A program made the translations under genes and the position numbers. Shown here one piece after another: positions 1 to 7,398 of a stretch of DNA of 17,481 bases. The stretch is from the NCBI GenBank assembly GCA_029859485.1, contig JAOUDB010000016.1:1-17481 (forward strand). The letters run 5' to 3'. The stretch's first letter is position 1. Each line of letters begins with the position of its first letter. The notes beneath the pieces were generated by a model. That model saw only the letters and a list, made by a program, of their open reading frames with translations, did not search any database and was not told where the DNA came from. The stretch comes from Desulfuromonadales bacterium. GTDB lineage: Bacteria; Desulfobacterota; Desulfuromonadia; Desulfuromonadales; BM103.

Positions 1-30
1 GGCCTCAGATTTACCTCTGACGCCTTTTTT
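1..30 (+). terminator. Rho-independent terminator of an upstream rightward gene
   Basis: Bases 1-9 (GGCCTCAGA) pair with 16-24 (TCTGACGCC) with one mismatch, leaving the six-base loop TTTACC, and a run of six T follows at 25-30. This is the layout of an intrinsic terminator reading rightward. It implies a + strand gene ending just before the window and converging on the leftward DHH gene. The stem may begin before base 1. Confidence 0.7.
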
Positions 31-41
31 GCTTAATTATT

Positions 42-956
42 CTAGCCGCTTGTCGACTTGATAAACTCAACCATCTCGTGAAGAATGTCTTCCGCCTCTT
101 CATAAGGGACCTGGCAGGTTCCCACCACCTTGTGACCGCCACCGCCGTATTTAAGCATCAGGGAACCGACGTCCACGGTTGCCGTCCGTTTGAGAACACT
201 ATATCCCACCGAAAAAAAGACGAACTTGCCATCTTTACCATCAAGCATGCGGATAGAGATGTTCGCCTCCTTATAGAGAGAATAGATGAGAAAACGATTT
301 GACGGGGGAGCCATGCCGGCAATACGGAAATCGGAGATAACGATCGATCCGTCTGACTAGGTACAAGTGTTGTAAAATTTCTTGGCTTTTTCGGTGCACT
401 CAAAGTAGAAGTCTGTGCGTTCCTTCGTATCCGGATGAGCGAGGATTTCATTGATCGACATGTCCCCGATCATATCAACCAGGTAGCGGCAATAAGCCAG
501 ATTACTGATGGTGTAAGTCTTGCTATAACCGAGCCCGGTTCGCGGGTCACAGAGGAAACCGAGGAGAACCCAGCCGGTGGTGTTGAGAATCTCCTCTTCG
601 CCCAACTGCGCGGAGTCAAGCTTGTCGGCATACTCGAGAAGTTCTTTAAATCGTTCAAACTTTTCAGCACCGTAATAAGTGCAGATCACACGGGCAGCGC
701 TTGGTGCCCTCTAGCTTGAGCCTTTGTAGCGGCCCTCAAGGTCATTTCGCTCAATTTCACTGGAATGATGATCGAACCAGAGGCCGCACCCAGGGACATA
801 AGGGACATTGGCCAGGATATCATTCTCTGTGACAGAAATTTTGCCGTCTTGAAGGTCGTTTGGATGGGTATAGACCATCTCATCCATCATGCCGAGTTCT
901 TTTAAGAGAACCGCACAGCAGATGCCGTCAAAATAGGAGCGAGTCAACAACCTCAT
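42..956 (-). pseudogene. DHH-family phosphoesterase with two in-frame TAG codons
   Basis: One reading frame of 304 codons runs from ATG at 956 to TAG at 44-42, interrupted only by TAG at codon 82 (713-711) and codon 200 (359-357). The frame is never shifted. The N-terminus has the DHH motif FDHHSS at residues 61-66, the middle has APSAARVI right after the first TAG, and the C-terminus has the DHHA1 motif GGGGH at residues 271-275. These are marks of the DHH/DHHA1 phosphoesterases (exopolyphosphatase-, NrnA- and RecJ-like), which cleave phosphodiester or phosphoanhydride bonds using metal ions. Motif I, usually RSDFDG, reads RSYFDG, so a metal-binding aspartate is replaced by tyrosine at residue 8. 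A GGAG ribosome site lies 8 bases before the ATG. A TAA follows the terminal TAG three codons later. The likeliest reading is a recent pseudogene; amber decoding is the alternative. The exact substrate cannot be told. Confidence 0.8.
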
Positions 957-982
957 GCAAGGTTCTCCAACAAAGAGGATGC

Positions 983-1012
983 ATCGTAGTTAGTAAAACT
1001 GTGTCAGTACAA
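983..1012 (-). promoter_or_regulatory. Possible promoter of the DHH gene
   Basis: On the minus strand TTGTAC (1012-1007) and TACGAT (988-983) are separated by 18 bases, about 27 bases upstream of the ATG at 956. Each hexamer matches the sigma70 consensus at four of six positions. The match is weak, and the gene may instead be transcribed from the genes upstream. Confidence 0.3.
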
Positions 1013-1080
1013 GTCGCATCAGATATCAGAAGAACACTCAAGTCGCAACAAGTTTCCGGGCAGAATGATTGCGACCAGGT

Positions 1081-2490
1081 TTAATCAGTATCCTGCAAAC
1101 AGGAGAGAACCTGGTCACCGGCCTTGTATGCCGCATTGACACAATCATTGAGACCGATACCAAAGAAAGAATTACCCGTCAGGATCAAACCGGGATGATT
1201 CTTCAGGCGCTCCTCTATCGCAAGCAGTCGCTCCGCGTGGCCGACAACATACTGGGGGATAGCGCGCTGGTGACGGAAAATACGCACAAAATCAGGTTCT
1301 GCCTCTATCCCCATGATCTTCTTGAGCTCGACCATGGTTCTTTCTTTAACCTCGGCATCGCTCAGTTCGATCGCCTCAGGAGTCGTGGCGCCCCCCATCA
1401 TGGAACGCAGCATGACGTGGCCTTCCGGAGCACGTTGCGGGAAGATGCTCGAATCCCATAGCGTACCAAGGATATTACAGCCCTCTTTCTTCGGGATCAG
1501 GTAACCAAAACCATCCAGGTCACGAGCCACTTTTTCCTGCTCATAACCGAAACAGATCACGTTCATCGGTGCGTAGGGAATGGCACCAAGAAGTTCAGAC
1601 AATTCACCGTCAACCGACCAAGTCAGCTCTTTGAGGACATGGGCCGGTGCGGCAGAAACAACAACATCGGTATCGTAGTTAGAACCGTCAGCCAGGCGTA
1701 GCTCCCAGCCACCATCGATCTTTTTCAAACCTGCAACAGCCTGACCGGTCCGGACCTCACCTTTAAGACCCTTGACCGTGCCATCAGTCAGCTCCTGAAT
1801 ACCACCAACAAAAGAGGTCAGTACGCCGCCCGGTCCGGCGGCACTGGCGACCTGCTTGCCGGCTTTAACTTCGGCCTTCTTTTTCTTGGCCAACAGCATC
1901 ATGGCTCTGAGAAGGCCGCCATACTCCTGTTCCAGTTCGTGAATGCGTGGGAAGCAACTCTTCAGGCTCATAGTCTCCGGATTGCCGGCAAAGATCCCCG
2001 AGACCATTGGCCCGATCAATTTGTCGAGGGCTTCTGCGCCAAGGCGACGACGGGCAAAATCAGCCAGGGTTTCATCAACGCCATCGGTGCGCTTGGGTTT
2101 GATGAACTCCTGGGCCAGACGAATCTTGCCCGGCCAGCTGATCAATTTCGACTGCAAGAACATCGGTCCGTTTTCCGGCAGGCGGTTGAGGATTCCGCCA
2201 CTGTAGATGAATCGCTTGCGGGCGTTATCATTGGAACGCTCAAGCTGATCCCGAATACCAAGCTGATCACACAACTCCAGAGTCATCGGTTTGCTATCAA
2301 GAAAGCCGTTCGGGCCCCATTCGCAGAGATAACCCTCTTCCTTGATACTCCAGATTTTGCCACCGGTTCTCTCCTCTCGCTCGAAAACCGTGACCTCGAC
2401 ATCCAGACCGGCTTCACCGGCAAGACGCTCGATTGTAAAGGCAGTACTCAAGCCGGAGATACCGGCACCAATGATTGCAATTTTTTTCAT
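1081..2490 (-). CDS. hemY: Protoporphyrinogen oxidase, HemY type
   Basis: This 469-residue FAD enzyme oxidises protoporphyrinogen IX (or coproporphyrinogen III in the Gram-positive branch) in the late steps of haem synthesis. The N-terminus carries the dinucleotide-binding motif GAGISG at residues 8-13, followed by VFEREERTGGK, the usual FAD adenosine-ribose region. The C-terminus has the second FAD segment TGNSFFGIGLNDCVNAAY. The length and the central LIGPMVSGIFAGNPETMS region fit the HemY/PPOX family well. An amine oxidase of another specificity is less likely because these regions are so typical. GGAG lies six bases before the ATG, and the stop is TAA. It is the third of four leftward genes; no other haem gene is in view. 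HemY-type enzymes usually use oxygen, so its presence suggests at least some oxygen tolerance or another electron acceptor. Confidence 0.9.
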   Translation of the reverse strand: MKKIAIIGAGISGLSTAFTIERLAGEAGLDVEVTVFEREERTGGKIWSIKEEGYLCEWGPNGFLDSKPMTLELCDQLGIRDQLERSNDNARKRFIYSGGILNRLPENGPMFLQSKLISWPGKIRLAQEFIKPKRTDGVDETLADFARRRLGAEALDKLIGPMVSGIFAGNPETMSLKSCFPRIHELEQEYGGLLRAMMLLAKKKKAEVKAGKQVASAAGPGGVLTSFVGGIQELTDGTVKGLKGEVRTGQAVAGLKKIDGGWELRLADGSNYDTDVVVSAAPAHVLKELTWSVDGELSELLGAIPYAPMNVICFGYEQEKVARDLDGFGYLIPKKEGCNILGTLWDSSIFPQRAPEGHVMLRSMMGGATTPEAIELSDAEVKERTMVELKKIMGIEAEPDFVRIFRHQRAIPQYVVGHAERLLAIEERLKNHPGLILTGNSFFGIGLNDCVNAAYKAGDQVLSCLQDTD

Positions 2491-2507
2491 AATTAACTCC
2501 GGAAATC

Positions 2508-2572
2508 GGGTTAAGGGTCCGGGGCCAAAGGCAAACGGAAACCATTCACCCTGAGCCCTTACCCCTGAACCT
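2508..2572. repeat. GTTAAGGG palindromic repeat, copy A
   Basis: The sequence between the start of the protoporphyrinogen oxidase gene and the end of the dehydrogenase-like gene begins GGGTTAAGGGTCCGGGG and ends GCCCTTACCCCTGAACC. The two ends are imperfect inverted copies of each other. The same pattern and size recur at 3522-3579 on the other side of the dehydrogenase-like gene. Confidence 0.55.
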
Positions 2573-2576
2573 CCCT

Positions 2577-3509
2577 TTAATGTCCTATCGAGCCAAAATA
2601 TCCCATATTCGGTTTATCCAGTTGCGCAACAACATTCTTCAACCCGGCCGCCAAGTTCGGATATCTCAAGGTGACACCAAGTTGATCGATCATCTTACGG
2701 TTATCCATGCGCCGGGTCTCCGTAAGGTAAGAAAGCATAATCGGATTCATGACACGCTTCGCTTCTTCCATATCAACCTGCGGCAAAAGTGGCAGGTCAA
2801 GCAACCCAGAGACAAGGTTGAAATATTGTGTCATGGTTCCCGGCTGGCCGTCACTGACATTAAAAATATCACCATCAGCGGCTTTTTCAGCGGCTTTCAC
2901 GCAGACGACAGCCAGATCATCGGCATGGATGCGATTGGTCGGTGGCGATTCTGCCTCTCGCAGCACCGGGTGCCCTTGCTGAATCCTCGCCAGAGGGAGG
3001 CGACCGGGGCCATAGATGCCGGTCACCCGGAGGATAACAACCGGGACCGAGTGCTCCCGTCCCCACTCCTGCAAGGTGGTTTCGGCATCAACGCGACGCT
3101 GCGCGCGGCTGGTCTGAGGATTCAGGGGCGTCTCCTCGGTGACCCATTCGCCACCACAATCACCATACACGCCGCTGGTGCTCATATAAACCACTTTGTC
3201 TGGCAACAGCCCGGCATCGACAGCCTGACAAAAGCTGCGCATGCGGCTATCGAAAGGACCGCCCCCGGTCGGAGGGGCAAAATAGTAAATCAGCTTCCCG
3301 CCTGTCGGCAAATCGTTCAGTGAGGTTAAATCATCCAGGGTTCCCATGACAGGCTCGATGCCATGGCCAAGCAAGCGCTCAGCACCCTCTTCGGAACGAA
3401 CCAGCCCGGAGACTTTCCGCCCAGCCTGCTTCTCCAACTGGGCGACTCGAACGCCGATATCACCGCAGCCGACAATCAGGATGTCAGGTAATGAGTTTGA
3501 GTTTTTCAT
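2577..3509 (-). CDS. Atypical short-chain dehydrogenase-like NAD(P)-binding protein
   Basis: The product of about 310 residues has a Rossmann-fold start, ILIVGCGDIG, near the N-terminus, and the strand STSGVYGD near residue 110, typical of extended short-chain dehydrogenase/epimerase proteins. The catalytic YxxxK is absent: the expected place reads SRAQRRVDAE, with arginine where lysine is normal. This fits the atypical SDR5 (YeeZ-like) group, whose members bind a nucleotide but whose reaction is mostly unknown. The motif LRVTGIYGPGR and the C-terminal NVSDG stretch also fit. The start is uncertain: GTG at 3515 and ATG at 3509 lie in the same frame and neither has a clear ribosome site; ATG is preferred. 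The stop is TAA. The gene sits between pepN and hemY in the same direction, with gaps of 82 and 86 bases, each filled by the same palindrome. Confidence 0.8.
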   Translation of the reverse strand: MKNSNSLPDILIVGCGDIGVRVAQLEKQAGRKVSGLVRSEEGAERLLGHGIEPVMGTLDDLTSLNDLPTGGKLIYYFAPPTGGGPFDSRMRSFCQAVDAGLLPDKVVYMSTSGVYGDCGGEWVTEETPLNPQTSRAQRRVDAETTLQEWGREHSVPVVILRVTGIYGPGRLPLARIQQGHPVLREAESPPTNRIHADDLAVVCVKAAEKAADGDIFNVSDGQPGTMTQYFNLVSGLLDLPLLPQVDMEEAKRVMNPIMLSYLTETRRMDNRKMIDQLGVTLRYPNLAAGLKNVVAQLDKPNMGYFGSIGH

Positions 3510-3521
3510 AGTCACTTATTC

Positions 3522-3579
3522 GTTAAGGGTAAAGGGGTCTGGATTCTGGGCTTTCTTCCTTAGATTCTGTGCCCTTAAC
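3522..3579. repeat. GTTAAGGG palindromic repeat, copy B
   Basis: GTTAAGGG at 3522-3529 pairs perfectly with CCCTTAAC at 3572-3579. The flanking bases (GTAAAGGGGTCTGG inside the left arm) parallel copy A at 2508-2572. The repeat fills most of the gap between pepN and the dehydrogenase-like gene and would fold in the shared transcript. Confidence 0.55.
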
Positions 3580-3591
3580 CCTGCTCCAAGT

Positions 3592-6231
3592 TCAAAGCGA
3601 TTTTCCTACAATCTCTCTCACATCCGTGGAGAGATTCTCCTGAAGCTGAATACGCTCCAACTGAACTTTCATCATGTCCTGACGCTCACTGTCGTAACGC
3701 CGCCAACGACTTAAAGGAGAAACCAGCCTGGCGGCAACCTGGGGGTTGAGTATGTCGAGCTCAATCACCCGGTCAGCTAAAAAAACGTACCCGGCACCAG
3801 ACAGGTCATGGAATCGAACCGGGTTGCCCTGGGCAAAAGCACCAACCAGGGAACGCACCCGGTTCGGGTTGCGCATGGTAAAGTCCGGGTGCGCCATCAA
3901 CGTCTCTATTTCAGTGAGAGTTTCCGATTGCGGCGAGGTTGCCTGCAAGGTGAACCATTTATCAACCACCAGGGGGTCGGTCTCAAATTGATGGTAGAAA
4001 GCAGCAAGAGCTTCTTCCCAACGAGGCAATCGATTATGGACCAGGCAGGTCAGCGCCGCCATACGGTCCGTCATATTGTCCGCATCAACAAAACGATCGA
4101 AGCAGTTCTGCTGTATAGAGGGGGTATCGAGCAAGGCCAGATAACCGAGGCAGAGATTCTTCAGGCTGCGGCGACCGATCGCCTGCGAGTTCAAGGAATA
4201 GAGGCCATTATCCTGCATTGCTCCGAGAACCGCGGTCAATTCCTCTTTTAACTCCAACGCCAGAGTTTTACGCAAAGTTTGACGGGCAGCATGAATCGCA
4301 CCCGGGTCAGCCACGCCCATGGCTTCGGCAAGTTCCACTTCGCCCGGCAGGGTCAAGGCGAGAGACAAGAGTGCAGGATCAGCCTCCCGGTCCTGCAGCG
4401 CAGAACGGAACGCTGCAAGAAAATCTCCGGGGACCTCTGCTGCCCGTTTTGCCCTGATATCACCAACCATCTCCAGAAGAAGATCAGTCGCCAGTCGCTG
4501 TCCAGCCTCCCAGCGATTAAAAGCGTCGCTGTCGTAGGCAAAGAGGAAAGTCAGATCCTCTCTGTCGTAGGCATAATGAACCTTAACGGGAGCAGAGAAA
4601 TCTCGCAGCAGTGAAGGCACGGGCGCAACAGAGAGGTTGACAAAGGTGAAGGTCTGTTCAGCCTCGGTAAGTTCAAGGGTTCGTGAGCCAACTTGTGCTT
4701 TTTTCTCATGGTCAAGTTGCAGAGGCAGGTCCTGGCCATCGGGGCCCAGCAGACCGACCCGTAAAGGAATCAGGAAAGGCTGCTTTGCCGACTGTTCGGG
4801 TGTCTCGGCACAAGACTGGCGCACCGTCAGGCAGAAGGTCTTGGCTTCGTCATCGTAGCGACCCTCGATATCGAGAACCGGCGTGCCGGCCTGGCTGTAC
4901 CAACGCTTGAATTGATTCAAGTCCGTACCGGTCGCATCCGCCATCGCCGCGAGGAAATCATCAGTGGTCACCGCTTGGCCGTCATGCCGCTCAAAGTAGA
5001 GTTTCATGCCCCGCTGAAAGCCTTCTTTGCCAAGCAGGGTCTGGTACATACGAATCACTTCGGCGCCCTTATTATAGACCGTCGCCGTATAGAAGTTGTT
5101 GATCTCGATATATGATTCGGGACGCACGGGATGAGACATCGGCCCGGCGTCTTCGGGAAATTGAAAATTGCGCAACAGCCGAACTTCGCCGATCCGCTTG
5201 ACCGCCCGCGAACCCATGTCGGCGGAAAATTCCTGATCACGGAAGACCGTCAAGCCTTCCTTGAGGCTGAGCTGGAACCAGTCACGGCAGGTGACTCGGT
5301 TGCCTGTCCAGTTATGGAAATACTCGTGACCGATCACACCTTCAATGCCCTGGAAATCGACATCTGTTGCTGTCTCAGCTTTAGCCAGAACGTACTTGGA
5401 GTTAAAGACATTCAGCCCCTTGTTCTCCATCGCCCCCATGTTGAAGTCATCAACCGCGACCACCTTGTACTCATCGAGGTCATATTCCAGGCCGAAGACC
5501 TCTTCGTCCCAGCGCATGGCGTTTTTCAGCGAAAGCATGGCATGCTCGCACTTATAGCGATTCCGCTCCTCGACAAAGATCTGCAGGCTGACCTTGCGCC
5601 CCGACATGGTGACGAAGCTATCGTCTATAGCCGTGAGTTTGCCTGCCACCATGGCAAACAAATAACTCGGTTTCGGGAAGGGGTCTTCGAATCTGGCATA
5701 GTGGCGGCCGTCATCAAGGTGTCCTGACTCAATCAGGTTGCCGTTGGCAAGCAGCACAGGGGTGGTTTCCAGCTCACCAACCAAGGTCGTGGTAAAGCGC
5801 GCCATAACATCAGGACGATCCGGATAGAAAGTGATTTTTCGAAAGCCCTGGGCCTCGCACTGGGTACAGAAAATCTCGCTGGCGCGATACAACCCCTCCA
5901 ACGCGGTATTGCCATCGGGGTTAATCTCGACCAGCGTCTCCAGGACAAAACGTTCCGGCACAACCGGAATCGTCAGGCCTTCGCTATCAACCTGGTACTC
6001 ACCGGCAGTCAACTCCCGACCATCGAGCTTTATGGACAGCAGCTCAAGCTGCCGGCCATAAAGATGGAGACCTGCCCGTTTTTCTGAGCAATCCGGGTTA
6101 GCTTTAATTTGAATAGTCGTGCAAACTTTGGTTTGCGCAGGTGAGAGTTCTATATGTAGATCGACCGTTTCAACCAGGTATGACGGTGGCCGATAATCTT
6201 TAAGATAAATGGTTTGCAGTTTCGATTTCAT
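3592..6231 (-). CDS. pepN: Aminopeptidase N (M1 family metallopeptidase)
   Basis: This 879-residue zinc enzyme removes N-terminal amino acids from peptides in the cytoplasm, recycling peptides left by protein turnover. The substrate-binding motif GAMEN is at residues 266-270. The zinc motif HEYFH is at 302-306, with the third ligand Glu325 exactly 18 residues later (HExxH-18-E). The transition-state tyrosine is probably Tyr386 in the ATVYNKGAEV stretch. The length nearly equals the 870 residues of the E. coli enzyme, and the second half matches the helical C-terminal domain of this bacterial subtype. No signal peptide is seen. The start is an ATG with only a weak AGG upstream; the stop is TGA. 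It is the first gene of the leftward block and is divergent from the NlpC/P60 gene. Confidence 0.95.
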   Translation of the reverse strand: MKSKLQTIYLKDYRPPSYLVETVDLHIELSPAQTKVCTTIQIKANPDCSEKRAGLHLYGRQLELLSIKLDGRELTAGEYQVDSEGLTIPVVPERFVLETLVEINPDGNTALEGLYRASEIFCTQCEAQGFRKITFYPDRPDVMARFTTTLVGELETTPVLLANGNLIESGHLDDGRHYARFEDPFPKPSYLFAMVAGKLTAIDDSFVTMSGRKVSLQIFVEERNRYKCEHAMLSLKNAMRWDEEVFGLEYDLDEYKVVAVDDFNMGAMENKGLNVFNSKYVLAKAETATDVDFQGIEGVIGHEYFHNWTGNRVTCRDWFQLSLKEGLTVFRDQEFSADMGSRAVKRIGEVRLLRNFQFPEDAGPMSHPVRPESYIEINNFYTATVYNKGAEVIRMYQTLLGKEGFQRGMKLYFERHDGQAVTTDDFLAAMADATGTDLNQFKRWYSQAGTPVLDIEGRYDDEAKTFCLTVRQSCAETPEQSAKQPFLIPLRVGLLGPDGQDLPLQLDHEKKAQVGSRTLELTEAEQTFTFVNLSVAPVPSLLRDFSAPVKVHYAYDREDLTFLFAYDSDAFNRWEAGQRLATDLLLEMVGDIRAKRAAEVPGDFLAAFRSALQDREADPALLSLALTLPGEVELAEAMGVADPGAIHAARQTLRKTLALELKEELTAVLGAMQDNGLYSLNSQAIGRRSLKNLCLGYLALLDTPSIQQNCFDRFVDADNMTDRMAALTCLVHNRLPRWEEALAAFYHQFETDPLVVDKWFTLQATSPQSETLTEIETLMAHPDFTMRNPNRVRSLVGAFAQGNPVRFHDLSGAGYVFLADRVIELDILNPQVAARLVSPLSRWRRYDSERQDMMKVQLERIQLQENLSTDVREIVGKSL

Positions 6232-6265
6232 TCAAGACCTGTGCTTTCTTTCAGATTGTCTTCTG

Positions 6266-6294
6266 AAGATACCTCAATTTGAGACTTCAGGCAA
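6266..6294 (-). promoter_or_regulatory. Possible pepN promoter
   Basis: On the minus strand TTGCCT (6294-6289) and TATCTT (6271-6266) stand 17 bases apart, placing a transcript start near 6259 and a leader of about 28 bases. Each hexamer matches the sigma70 consensus at four of six positions, so the call rests mainly on spacing and location. Confidence 0.35.
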
Positions 6295-6406
6295 AGGGCA
6301 ATCCCCTGAAAACACTGGCACAGAAGGATTATCTTGGAACAATGCTTGCTTGAAATGAGGGAATCACCTTTCAATCGCTTTTGCCAACGCCAGATGAGGA
6401 CTATTT

Positions 6407-6928
6407 ATGTCTCCTGCAACGCAAAAAGTCGTGAAATGGCCACTGCTCTTCATACTGTTCACATTCGTTGTCGCTTGCACGGGGAAACAGCAACTAACAG
6501 TACAAGAGTCTTCTATAACGACCGATCAGAAACCGTCGATCTCCCCGGAAAAAGCGATTGAAAGTCCAGGCACACAGGCGCTTGACGTCGCCCGCAAAAT
6601 GCTAGGCAGCCCTTACCGTTACGGCGGGACGGACCCGAAAGGCTTCGACTGCAGCGGCCTGGTACGATATGCGTTCAGCCAGAGCGGGGTAGAGCTACCC
6701 CGCACCTCGAGGGAAATTTTTCGCGCCAGTCAGAGAATTGACCCAGAAAAGATCGAACCCGGCGACCTGGTCTTTTTTACCCTCTCAGCAAACAAGATTT
6801 CCCATGTCGGCATCTACGCGGGGCAGAGCCGCTTCATCCATTCACCTTCTTCGGGTAAGGGGGTCAGCTATGCCAGCATGGCAAATCCTTACTGGCAGAG
6901 ACGCTTGATAGCCGCCGGGAGATTTTGA
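6407..6928 (+). CDS. NlpC/P60 family lipoprotein, likely cell-wall endopeptidase
   Basis: The 173-residue product starts with a short positive segment and a hydrophobic helix ending in FVVAC, a lipobox with the lipid-anchored cysteine at residue 24. A low-complexity linker follows to about residue 55. The NlpC/P60 domain fills the rest: YRYGG, then the catalytic cysteine in DCSGLV (Cys82), the catalytic histidine in ISHVGIY (His133), and a polar residue, probably His145, in FIHSPS. Such enzymes cut the gamma-D-glutamyl to diamino acid bond in peptidoglycan stem peptides, here on the outer surface of the inner membrane or in the outer membrane. The size resembles the E. coli Spr/MepS and NlpC group. 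GAGGA lies six bases before the ATG; the stop is TGA. The gene stands alone, divergent from pepN and 579 bases before nrdJ. Confidence 0.9.
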   Translation: MSPATQKVVKWPLLFILFTFVVACTGKQQLTVQESSITTDQKPSISPEKAIESPGTQALDVARKMLGSPYRYGGTDPKGFDCSGLVRYAFSQSGVELPRTSREIFRASQRIDPEKIEPGDLVFFTLSANKISHVGIYAGQSRFIHSPSSGKGVSYASMANPYWQRRLIAAGRF

Positions 6929-6977
6929 CTTTTCTAGTTATCCACTTCGCTCAAGTGAGGGTCATTCAGAGAAAACC

Positions 6978-7060
6978 TTTCACCACAGAGACACAGAGGG
7001 CACAGATAAATCAAAAAAATCAGGTGTTCTCTGTGCTCTCTGTGTCTCTAGCGAGTGAAA
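6978..7060. repeat. CAGAG-type palindromic repeat, copy 1
   Basis: The left arm (6978-7006, including CACAGAGACACAGAGGG) is an imperfect inverted copy of the right arm (7027-7060, including CTCTCTGTGTCTCT), with about 20 A-rich bases between them. Each arm is itself built from CAGAG units about seven to eight bases apart. Two further members lie at 10395-10468 and 11093-11210. It follows the NlpC/P60 gene and may end that transcript. Confidence 0.8.
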
Positions 7061-7183
7061 CGAACGGGAGGTAAAGAAAATTATTAATTCTAAAAATAGC
7101 TATTGGATCCTGAAGTAGATAACCAGATCAAATTTAATGAAATCAAGGCACATCATGACCCGCCAGCGATAAAAATCTGCTTG

Positions 7184-7225
7184 GGGAGGCTTGGTAAAAA
7201 CGCCTCCTAAGCCAGCCAAAGGCTG
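7184..7225. repeat. Two adjacent small hairpins
   Basis: GGAGGC at 7185-7190 pairs with GCCTCC at 7202-7207, and CAGCC at 7213-7217 pairs with GGCTG at 7221-7225 around the loop AAA. On the minus strand the second begins TTGTAGGGCAGCC, which resembles dispersed repeats seen in many bacterial genomes. The function is unknown. Confidence 0.4.
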
Positions 7226-7361
7226 CCCTACAACGCACTTTTCCTAATAATCTCTAATACTTAAAAAGAGCATAAAAAAACCTGTCTCACCTGACAATAA
7301 GCACATAAATTTCAAGCGAAGGCCCCTGCAGAAAATTTCTCATATTCTAATCAATTTCAGT

Positions 7362-7390
7362 TTGCCAAACATTATGTAGTAGAGTAGAAT
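7362..7390 (+). promoter_or_regulatory. nrdJ promoter
   Basis: TTGCCA at 7362-7367 and TAGAAT at 7385-7390 are separated by exactly 17 bases, a good sigma70-type promoter. Transcription would start near 7397, leaving a leader of about 110 bases before the reductase ATG at 7508. Both NrdR boxes overlap or abut this promoter, which supports the assignment. Confidence 0.65.
7367..7382 (+). promoter_or_regulatory. NrdR box, upstream
   Basis: AAACATTATGTAGTAG matches the NrdR consensus acaCwAtATaTwGtgt at 11 of 16 positions. It lies in the promoter spacer, exactly 32 bases (three helical turns) before the stronger box at 7399, which is the spacing expected for paired NrdR sites. Confidence 0.55.
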
Positions 7391-7398
7391 AGCTTCCG

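Noticed and set aside
42..956. Three separate small leftward genes at 42-314, 357-689 and 711-956
   Set aside because: All three share one frame, the bases between them are open apart from one TAG each, and together they make one DHH-DHHA1 protein.
1939..2496. Rightward 185-residue reading frame opposite hemY
   Set aside because: It is antisense to a strongly recognisable gene and shows no protein motif; likewise the long frames at 2580-3323 and 5131-5727.
6978..7060. CRISPR-like array from repeated CAGAG units
   Set aside because: The units are short, inverted within a palindrome and lack regular spacers or cas genes.
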